DNA of 64,000 nucleotides from Lunularia cruciata (Eukaryota > Streptophyta > Marchantiopsida > Lunulariales > Lunulariaceae). The stretch's first letter is position 1. The number at the start of each line of letters is the position of its first letter. Of the stretch, positions 57,251 to 64,000 are shown in pieces. A program made the position numbers and the translations under genes. Location of the stretch: assembly GCA_948567375.1 (NCBI GenBank), contig OX419757.1, positions 67,153,836-67,217,835 of the forward strand, written 5' to 3'. The notes beneath the pieces were generated by a model. That model worked only from the letters and a program-made list of their open reading frames with translations. It was not told where the DNA came from and ran no database searches.

Positions 57251-57888
57251 GGCAATTCATCCACTATTCTGTGCATGTGGCTGCACCATTGACTGACCTC
57301 TTGGGAAAGAACTCGAGCTTCCAGTGGAACACCAAACATGAAGAAGCATTCCACAAGTTGAAACATATGGTGTCTTCAATACCCATTCTTCAACCATATG
57401 ATCCTCAACTGCCTTGTGTGGTTGATTTTGATGCTTCTAACTTTGCAATTGGAGTTGTGTTGCAACAAGAATTTCCAGATGGGCTACATCCCATTGCCTT
57501 TGTGTCTTGCTGACTAAATACAGCTGAAAGAAATAACTCTGCTCGAGATCGAGAAAAACTTGCAATGGTATATGCCACCAAGGTATAGAGGCATTGTCTC
57601 TTGGGGAAACAAGTGATCATGCAAACTGATCACAAGCCATTGTTGCAGACCTTACACCTGGAGCACATGAAGAGCCGACATCATCGATGGGAAGAGCAAC
57701 TTCAATTGTTTAACATCAAAATTGAGTACAAACCAGGTTGGTTCCATGTCATCCCTGATGCTCTATCACGACAACCTGATTTGAAGTCCCTTCCTCTCAT
57801 CACAATGGCAATTACAATGTGTCAATTGACTCCAAGGTCCAAAACAAGTTTCAGTCAACTCTACAACAAGATCCCTTCTTCTAGATGA
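57199..57888 (+). pseudogene. A4 thumb and RNase H relic
   Basis: After the frameshift the next frame carries the thumb (Tyr-Arg-Gln-Phe-Ile-His) and RNase H: Asp-Phe-Asp-Ala-Ser-Asn-Phe-Ala-Ile-Gly, then Arg-Asp-Arg-Glu-Lys-Leu-Ala-Met-Val and Thr-Asp-His-Lys-Pro-Leu. A TGA (57511) and a TAG (57586) interrupt it, both one C-to-T step from Arg and Gln. The frame from 57601 continues through Trp-Glu-Glu-Gln-Leu-Gln and Ile-Glu-Tyr-Lys-Pro-Gly to Asp-Ala-Leu-Ser-Arg-Gln. Confidence 0.9.
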
Positions 57889-59310
57889 TACATGGTTGTC
57901 TTGCATCATGCAACAAGGAGTACAACACCTTCTCTTTCAAGGAAGGTCTTCTCTTCTATGAGGACCAGATTTATGTTACAAACAAAAGTGGTCTACGACT
58001 TGTATGCCTTCAAGAAGCCCAGGATTTACCAATTGCTGGTCATATGGGTGTGAAAAAGACCTTGGGTACCCTCCAATGCTAATGGTGGTAGCCCAACATG
58101 GCACGAGATGTTTGGGAGTTTGTCCAATTGTGTGAGAATTGCCAATGCAACAAGGCTAATAATCAAAAACTGAGTGGACTCCTTCAACCACTCTCCATTC
58201 ATCTACTTATTAAGAACATGTGAGCTTAGATCTCATCACCTCCTTGCCCGAGATAAAGCAAGTTCACACAACAATTGTGGTGTTTGTGGATAAGCTTAGT
58301 AAGAAAATCCATTTGGCACCAACAATTGATACTATGGATGCTCCAACCTTGGCGTAGATCTACTTCAACAACATATTCAAGCATCATGGGATGTCATGGG
58401 TACTCATCTCCGACCGTGATCCTTGCTTCACTAGAAAGTTTTGGCAAAAACTCTTCCAAATACTTGGCACCAAGCTTGCTTTGTCCATAACCTATCATCC
58501 TCAAATTGATGGAAAAATTGATCGTGCAAATTGCACCTTGGAAGATATGCTTCTTGTCTTCATAAACATTCACCATACCAATTGGGATGAATGTCTTGCA
58601 ATTGTGGAGTTTGCATACAATAATTCTAAATAGGCAAGCATCGGATTCTCTCCTTTCTTTCTCAATTTTGGCCAAGAACCCACTTGCTCCAGATTCCCTT
58701 CTTGTTACTCCTCCATCTCATATCCCTCACACTTTCACCTTCTTGACCACCATCTCCCAATCCCTCCTACAAGCCAAATCTCATTTCCTTGTTGCTTAGA
58801 ATAGGCAAAAAATTATTTATGTGTATCACCATCATTGTGATCTCAGCTTTCAAGTTGGTGATAAGGTCATGCTCTCATTCACTAACCTTCCTCTCTCACT
58901 TGATACCCAAGTTTGTAATTGGATAGGACACTTTCATGTCACCCAAATTGTCTCTCTTGTTGCTTATCAACTTGCCTTGCCTTGTCATATGCACATCTAT
59001 CTTGTCTTTCATGTTTCCAAGTTGAAACTCTTGTTCCTAACCCATCTTCTCTTTCCTCTCAAGTCCAACCTCCTCCTCCTCCTCCTCCTCCTATCCCTAT
59101 CAATGATCATGAGGAGTATGAAGTTGATCGTATCCTTACACGTCACCACATCCAACGAGACCATCTACAACATACGGAGTACAAGGTCCTTGGAAAAGGT
59201 ATCCCCTTCATGATGCCACATGGGAACCTCTTTCTCATCTCCAAAATGCACAATTTGCCATCCAAGAGTTTGAAGCTTCACTGGTAACAAAGACGTCACC
59301 AACTAATGGT
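57885..59310 (+). pseudogene. A4 integrase and chromodomain relic
   Basis: Zinc-binding region: Gly-His-Met-Gly-Val-Lys-Lys-Thr (58040-58063) and the pair Cys-Glu-Asn-Cys-Gln-Cys-Asn-Lys (58132-58156). Core: Ser-Leu-Asp-Leu-Ile-Thr, Ser-Asp-Arg-Asp-Pro-Cys-Phe (58408-58428) and Tyr-His-Pro-Gln-Ile-Asp-Gly-Lys-Ile-Asp-Arg, where the third catalytic Glu is replaced by Asp. A proline/CTC microsatellite (59068-59092) leads into the chromodomain: Tyr-Glu-Val-Asp-Arg-Ile-Leu (about 59118) and, in another frame, Tyr-Pro-Leu-His-Asp-Ala-Thr-Trp-Glu-Pro (about 59198), ending near the 3' LTR. Chromodomains steer integration to particular chromatin. Confidence 0.88.
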
Positions 59311-59319
59311 GAGGGAATA
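59308..59319 (+). other. A4 polypurine tract
   Basis: The run GGTGAGGGAATA directly precedes the 3' LTR; A2 has GATGGGGGAATA in the same place. This would prime plus-strand synthesis. Confidence 0.7.
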
Positions 59320-59745
59320 TGTTACAATAATGAGTTTAGCAATGAAGTGAGTCAAGACTAATGAAGTAGTGAATAGACCAAATCAGCATAAAATATCCTA
59401 GAAGTATCTCAGAATTTTCTTGGGAAGCTTCCCACTAGCTTAGCTTGCACTCCAAGTAAATATTTTCTAGAAGGAAGCTTCTAGAATCTTCCAACCAGCT
59501 TAGCTTGCATGCCAAGTAGGTGGCTTCAAGAAGGAGGCTTCTTGAAAAACTTCCCCATTAACTTGGCTTGCAGTCCAAGAAAGCGGCTCATGGAAACTTC
59601 TTGAGAAGCTTCTCAAGAGCCTTGTATGCTCCCTATAAATACAAGAGTCAAAGCTCATGCTAGGCATTTGGAGTTTTCCCACATTCAAGTGTCCCAATGT
59701 GATCTTCCATTCTACTATTTCTCTCCTTGGTCTTGGTATCTTACA
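59320..59745 (+). repeat. A4 3' LTR
   Basis: 426 bp, TGTTACAATAATGAG to TATCTTACA. It is 23 bp shorter than the 5' LTR and has many substitutions. The TATA-like CCTATAAATACAAG lies at about 59632. Confidence 0.92.
59474..59491 (+). promoter_or_regulatory. Perfect four-unit heat-shock-element-like motif, 3' LTR
   Basis: GAAgcTTCtaGAAtcTTC again fits the consensus at every fixed position, while two spacer dinucleotides differ from the 5' LTR copy. Confidence 0.6.
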
Positions 59746-60560
59746 ATCATGGCTCACTTCATTGTCCACTTCTACATTAATCTGAACATAATGATGGACA
59801 AGGAGAAGGAGAAGTTCCCATCCACCTACATCATCTAGCTTACTTTAGTAGAGACCCCAACTTGCCAAAGGAGATCACCAAATACTATGAGGTGGGCAAA
59901 TAATATGCCCAAACCAGGAAGTTCATGCAAGTGGTGGAAACACACAACTAAATTACAATTTGACAAAAGATTCTAGTGGCCCGTGCAAAAATTCAGGCTT
60001 CTAAGAAACAAAAATGACCTTAAGAGTTGGAATCTTTGTCAAAGGATAGCAAGAGTAAAAATGCATTGTACAAGTTGACTCGGGAGGGATGTCAATTGCA
60101 AGGACAAGAGGCAAAAAACCAACCAAATGTTGGGGTTGCTCAAGGTACAACGTTGAGGAGTGAGGAGTCCTTCACATGAATATCATCTCTCATAGTGGAA
60201 AAAAACAAAGTAGGACTGAACAACAAGGCACAATCATTGCCCTTGCATAATGGAAAAGAATGCATACAACAAGAAAGGAGAAGAAGATAGCACTAGAATC
60301 CATCCTCCCAATTGCGGCTCCACTCTTCACTTTGGGTGAAGTTTCATGTTACAAGATAAAAAAAAGACCTGCCTAATGGTAGATGTCATCAAGGGCACCA
60401 ACATTAATGAGCCAAGGACATCTTGCCAAAGCCCAACAAAACTCAAGAGACAAACCCCATTATGCATCGTACATGAAAGACAAGTGAACAAGGATGATGT
60501 CACTATCAATACTACACTCCCTACCAACAATAACAAGACGACAAGAACAAGGAAGTAGCC
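59746..60560 (+). other. Repeat-derived DNA, 5' part of a duplicated element
   Basis: The part from about 60008 to 60720 is repeated in the same orientation at about 63268-64000. Open frames here are short. A frame with Asp-Lys-Glu-Lys-Glu-Lys-Phe-Pro-Ser-Thr-Tyr-Ile-Ile starts near 59800. The family is not recognised. Confidence 0.5.
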
Positions 60561-60720
60561 TTGACTCACAAAGCAAAAGAGGCAACCATTTCAATCCATG
60601 ACAAGAATCCTGAGCCTAAAACAAAGAAGGCCTTTCAAAGACAACTAGGCAAGGATTGCAATTCTCTACCTTGGCTTATGGCGGCCAACACTATTCATAC
60701 CATGATGCTAGTGATGGAAG
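60008..60720 (+). repeat. Direct repeat, copy 1 (partner 63268-64000)
   Basis: Both copies share GAGTTGGAATCTTTG, ACAAGGACAAGAGGC, CACAATCAT-like and TCTCTACCTTGGCTTATGG in the same order and spacing. The second copy runs to the window edge. Confidence 0.85.
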
Positions 60721-61163
60721 CATTGGAAGAGCTTCTATCAATATACCAAAAGCTAGATCCAAAGATGAAGGAACTAGTGACTCTCATCCACCACTTATAT
60801 CACCTGATCCAAACCCAAACAAATGAGAAGAACAAGAAAAGTGAGGAGCACCTGGAGGAGTTCCAAAGGGAGGAACTAAAAAGGCAAGAGGAGTAAGGCA
60901 AGCTGATTCATAGCCTAAAGAAGTAGGTTGACAAGTATAGCCTATAGGTCTTCCACCAAAGAACTCAGCATGAGAAGGAGATTCAAAATTGGGAAGGCAA
61001 ACTCATAGCACTACAAAGCAAGCTAGGGATAGCACAAGTGGAGGCAAAGGCAATGGAGACATGATACAACAACCTGAAGTGGTTGATTGACCTCCATATC
61101 TCCAACCTATTTAGCAACCTCAAATGACAACAAGAGAAGGTCTTGGAGCAAAACAAGCAGATT
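60561..61163 (+). pseudogene. Decayed coiled-coil reading frame, third instance
   Basis: An open 111-codon frame (60561-60896) with a Leu/Glu/Lys-rich C-terminal helix continues in the same frame to 61163 across stops TAA 60894, TAG, TAG, TGA and TGA, all one C-to-T step from Gln or Arg. The continued peptide is Gln/Lys/Glu/Leu heptad-rich and ends where an LTR fragment begins. No zinc knuckle or enzyme motif is present. The function is unknown; it is probably the first frame of an unidentified retroelement, as the region is duplicated 3.3 kb downstream. Confidence 0.5.
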
Positions 61164-61362
61164 TGTAAAAGACCAAGGAGAGAAATAAGAGAATGGAATA
61201 TCAAAGTGAAAGATCACATTGGGACTCTTGAATGGAAGAACTTCTAATGTCTAGCTTGAGCTTGGGCTTTGGTATTTATAGGAGACATACAAGGCTCTTG
61301 AGCAATTTCTCAAGAAGCTTCCTAAAAAATTTCTTCTTAGAGTGCAAGCCAAGCTAACTATA
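61164..61362 (-). mobile_element. Chromovirus LTR fragment A5
   Basis: The minus strand reads the 3' half of the family LTR: it ends in GGTCTTTTACA (61174 down to 61164) and contains the TATA-like CTATAAATACC (near 61280). Homology ends near 61362 within the GAAGCTTC repeats, so U3 is missing. It cuts into the coiled-coil frame. Confidence 0.8.
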
Positions 61363-61504
61363 ATGTTTTGAGGATATGAGAACCCTCAAGAGAAACCTTG
61401 AAGAAGAAACACAAAGCTTCACACTCAAAACTTTGATGCCCCAAAGGAGCACCATGTCTTTATTATATAGCAAAGAGGATTCCTTCATATGAAGCTCCAC
61501 TCTT

Positions 61505-61676
61505 GGATCAAATACACATATTAGTTTTACCTTATTTTGATTGTTTAGATTATGTTTCTATGATGGCCCAAGAACATGCTTATTCTTTAGTTGTAGAGAG
61601 ACTTTGTAATTGTGAGGTACCTTTACGAGCTCAGTATATACGAGTGTTATTTTGTGAAATAACTCGGATTTTCAAT
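61505..61676 (+). pseudogene. nad7: Mitochondrial nad7 exon fragment (nuclear copy)
   Basis: Fifty-odd codons read as plant-type NADH dehydrogenase subunit 7 (the 49-kDa subunit of complex I): [34 protein letters not shown] and [10 protein letters not shown]. This corresponds to about residues 61-113 of the ~394-residue protein. The frame is open but the gene is not: it starts abruptly at about 61505 and ends at Asn (61674-61676), where a group I intron core follows. Cys replaces the Arg expected after Phe-Asp. In plants nad7 is normally mitochondrial, and the flanks are nuclear repeats, so this is a nuclear insertion of mitochondrial DNA. Confidence 0.9.
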
Positions 61677-61872
61677 GTGCGCCATTTAAGTAGCAATGTA
61701 TTCTCGGCGATAGGCGGTAGAGGTGGGTTGCTAAAGCCGCAGCCCACCCCAAAAACTTCACTATATGCTGGAAATCCTCTGGACAATCAGCAGGGAAGTA
61801 GAAAATACCCCCTCAAAGACTAAACGTGAAGCGAGCTTCCAGCTTAAAGAAATAGTCCAAGAAACTCCATAA
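61677..61872 (+). ncRNA. Group I intron core following the nad7 exon
   Basis: Conserved core strands pair in the right order. P4: TGCTG (61766-61770) with CAGCA (61788-61792), enclosing a TCC/GGA P5. P6: GGG (61793-61795) with CCC (61809-61811). P7: GACTA (61818-61822, in CAAAGACTAAACG) with TAGTC (61853-61857, in AAGAAATAGTCC). P8: GAAGC with GCTTC (about 61828-61838). A P2-like hairpin GTGGGTTGC/GCAGCCCAC lies at 61723-61747. The exon ends in T, as group I splice sites require. These are the P, Q, R and S elements of group I introns. The 3' end of the intron is not reached. Confidence 0.82.
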
Positions 61873-62085
61873 GAGTCTAGTTCGGGCAAATTTAAGGCAC
61901 CAGGTGATAAGCTTGATGCTTATTTGGCTGGTTTAATAGAAGGGGATGGTTCTCTAATAACTCTTGAAAGCGATAGGGGCTGTGGGGGTCGGTATCCCAA
62001 CGTAAAGATTGTGTTCCATTGTGAAGATGAGCCCTTTGCTCAAAAGCTTCGCACAAGGATTGGAGGTACCGTGAAATGGCAATGA
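61873..62085 (+). pseudogene. LAGLIDADG homing endonuclease fragment
   Basis: An open frame of 70 codons without its own ATG contains the signature Leu-Ala-Gly-Leu-Ile-Glu-Gly-Asp-Gly (61924-61950), preceded by Asp-Lys-Leu-Asp-Ala-Tyr and followed by a Tyr-Pro-Asn-Val-Lys-Ile-Val-Phe-His strand and Phe-Ala-Gln-Lys-Leu-Arg-Thr-Arg-Ile-Gly-Gly-Thr-Val. This is the first half of the fold; intact enzymes have about 300 residues with two such motifs, or about 150 with one. It ends at a TGA (62083) where non-homologous DNA begins. Such enzymes cut intronless alleles and are encoded in group I introns; the position right after the intron core fits that. It is frame-shifted relative to the exon. Confidence 0.88.
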
Positions 62086-62206
62086 GCTTTACCCTTAGAT
62101 TAGTTATATGCATGGGTGACATGTTGGTTGTAGTCCTATCTGATTGGTCAAACAAGCTTTGATGAAAAAGGAATCCTCTAGGAATATTCCTATAATCAAA
62201 AAAATA

Positions 62207-62351
62207 AACTATGTCAACCAGAACCAGGCAATATTCTAGCTTGTACATGAGCAAAAGCCGATTATTTGGGCCAGGATTTCATATGTTTTCAACTAACCGG
62301 CTTTTACTCATGTACAAGCTAGAAGATTGTTTGGTTCTGGTTGATGTAGTT
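62207..62351. repeat. 54-bp-arm inverted repeat, 37-bp spacer
   Basis: Left arm 62207-62260 and right arm 62298-62351 are reverse complements with about six mismatches. Both contain TTCTAGCTTGTACATGAG and its complement. A third, more diverged copy lies at 50281-50355 next to chromovirus A3, so the arms are two inverted copies of one dispersed sequence. It begins about 120 bp after the mitochondrial insert. Confidence 0.88.
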
Positions 62352-63267
62352 CATTTGTTTCAAACTCAATTTCTCACTCAAATTCTTGGTGTTGTCACAA
62401 ATTTCTTGCAAAATGGCTCCATCCATGAGACCCCAATACCATAGAAGAAGTCCATTCTCCTCTTCTAGATGTAGTTGGTTTGGCAATATAATCCCCATTC
62501 AAAAATCTTCAAAGGTTTGCTCAAGATTTCTACCGCCTTGCCCTTCTTTACTTCAACTCCCCACTTGAGAGTTTGTCCCATCATGGTTGAATATTTAATT
62601 TTCTGCAATAGTGCAATTCCTACTCCTTTTACCATTTTGGATCCTATGCTTCTAATAATGTCAATAAAATTTGACGGTCCACATTGGAAGGTCTTTGTGA
62701 AATGTCATAAGAGATAGCAGTCATGGAGAGAGAAATGCAAGAAGAGGAAAAGTGAAGAATGAAAATCAAAAAGTGACAATGCAAAAAGATTTTCCTTGCA
62801 GGGTGAAGTTAGCCTTTGTCAACAATGATATCATACCAAGTTATCCACAACAATGAGCAGTCCTTACATCATCTCACCTCTAATGCATATTTTGTAGGGC
62901 ATTGTTTTAGGTTAACCTAGTTTTGAGATGATAAATCATTGATGATCTTTATAGCAGCCGACAATCTTTATTATTTTGGGATGAAGTCATAGCAAGAGGA
63001 AGAGAAAAAATTGGGGAAACAATTAGGAGTTTGGGTTTATGAGTGTCTCTTCATTGTTGCATGGAATGCCAACCTTTGTTTGCAAATTATTCCTATTAGT
63101 GGTGATTTGTGGATTCCACCAAAGTTCCTTGGTGAGGACATTCTGCACTTCCTCTTGGGTATCAAGAGGGTAGCCTGGACTAGGCTTTGTGGGTCTCTTA
63201 ACTTCACCATTGATATGGGTACAAGTGTAATTTGTTTTCAATATGGGTACAAGTGTATCTATTTTAC
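62352..63267. other. No recognised gene
   Basis: The minus frame 63280-63023 (85 codons) looks non-random (Lys-Arg-Pro-Thr-Lys-Pro-Ser-Pro-Gly-Tyr-Pro) but matches nothing I know. A local duplication of ATATGGGTACAAGTGTA lies near 63215 and 63240. The rest is AT-rich. Confidence 0.35.
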
Positions 63268-64000
63268 AAAATGAAAACAACTTTAGGAGTTGGAATCTTT
63301 GTTGAAGGATAACAAGAGTAGAATCATATCATAAAAGTCAACTTGGGAAGGATATCCATCACAAGGACAAGAGGCAGAAAATGAACAAAATCTTGGGGTT
63401 ACTTAGAGTACAAAGTTGGGGAGCAAGTAGTCCTTCACACTAATCTCATCTCCCATAGTGGACAAAATGAAGTAGGACTAAACAACAAAGCCCAATCATA
63501 TCCCTTGCTTAACAAAAACAAAATGCATACAATAGGCAAGCGGAAGAACAAAATTATGGAATCCTTCTCCCCAACCATGGCTCCACTCTTTAGTTTGGGG
63601 AAGCTTCATGCTACAAGACAAAATTGAGGACCAAAAAAACCCACCTTATGGCAAATGTCATCAAGGGCACTAATGATAATGAGGCAAGGACATCTAGCCA
63701 AAGCCAAATAAAATTCAAGAGATAAACCCCATTATGTTTAGTTTGTGAAGGAAAAGTGAACAAGAATGATGTTGTTGCTGATACCACACCTCCAACCAAA
63801 AATAACAAGGCGGGCAGGAACAAGGAAGGAACCCTGGCTCAAAGGAGGCACATTTCAAGCCATGACAAGAATCCTTTGCTAAAATGAAGAAGAACCTTTG
63901 TAGACAATTGGGTAAGGATGGCAGTTCTCTACCTTGGCTTATGGTGGCCTACGTTGTGACACCAATGATGGAAGTATTGGAAGAGCTTCTGCCAATATAC
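63268..64000 (+). repeat. Direct repeat, copy 2 (partner 60008-60720)
   Basis: Same element as 60008-60720, in the same orientation, continuing to the end of the window with GAAGAGCTTCTGCCAATATAC matching the first copy near 60725. Its frame is more broken than that of copy 1. Confidence 0.85.

Larger units (their letters stand above)
54082..59745 (+). mobile_element. Chromovirus copy A4, both LTRs present
   Basis: A 5,664-bp Ty3/Gypsy element with 5' LTR (54082-54530), primer site, gag with CCHC knuckle, protease, linker repeats, reverse transcriptase, RNase H, integrase, chromodomain, purine tract and 3' LTR (59320-59745). A C-terminal chromodomain places it among chromoviruses. The LTRs differ by many substitutions and indels, so the insertion is old. 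Flanking 5-mers (ATGCA before, ATCAT after) do not match. Stops and frameshifts occur in every domain. Confidence 0.92.

Noticed and set aside
61677..61690. Group II intron 5' end (GTGCG) after the nad7 exon
   Set aside because: The first bases match the group II consensus, but the downstream P4-P8 pairings and the LAGLIDADG frame are those of a group I intron.
61892..62254. 120-codon minus-strand frame
   Set aside because: It overlaps the LAGLIDADG frame on the opposite strand and runs into the unrelated inverted repeat, so it is a shadow.
1..64000. tRNA, rRNA, CRISPR or operon-like structures
   Set aside because: None was seen on reading the sequence; the content is eukaryotic and repeat-rich.

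Overview
The window is nuclear DNA of a land plant with a large, repeat-dominated genome. A gymnosperm fits best, because of the low gene density, the old and decayed chromoviruses and LINE fragments, and one compact type III polyketide synthase gene with the classical chalcone-synthase intron. The species cannot be fixed from the sequence. There are no bacterial features.

Layout. 0-10 kb: AT-rich repeat-derived DNA with a ~165-bp coding-like tandem repeat (0.5-0.95 kb), a decayed coiled-coil reading frame (2.7-3.5 kb, minus) and a pyrimidine-rich tract (5.6-6.1 kb). 10-14 kb: a better-preserved, CpG-retaining stretch with a near-perfect 21-bp hairpin and a leucine-rich-repeat gene relic. 16-20 kb: a LINE 3' end and a minus-strand Ty3/Gypsy integrase with a PHD-finger-like tail. 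21-23 kb: another decayed coiled-coil frame. 23.9-28.4 kb: a minus-strand chromovirus copy (A1). 33.8-36.7 kb: a chromovirus 3' end (A2) abutting a LINE-like reverse transcriptase with a (TA)n tail. 38.9-40.8 kb: a pogo/Tigger-type transposase relic. 41.9-43.2 kb: the only intact gene, a 386-residue chalcone-synthase-like enzyme. 43.4-45.6 kb: several short tandem repeats and a small MITE with target-site duplication. 50.4-59.7 kb: a rearranged chromovirus (A3, with a ~1-kb-arm foldback of gag) interrupted by a second copy (A4) that keeps both LTRs. 59.8-64 kb: a duplicated repeat with a third coiled-coil frame, an LTR fragment, and a mitochondrial-type insert: a nad7 exon joined to a group I intron core and a LAGLIDADG endonuclease fragment, followed by a 54-bp-arm inverted repeat.

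Apart from the polyketide synthase, everything recognisable is mobile-element or organelle-derived and broken. In-frame stops in the retroelements fall largely at TGA, TAG and TAA codons one C-to-T change from CGA, CAG and CAA, the pattern expected when methylated cytosines decay. The items most worth a second look are the nad7/group I intron insert, the gag foldback, the heat-shock-element-like motifs in the chromovirus LTRs, the PHD-tailed integrase and the MITE.
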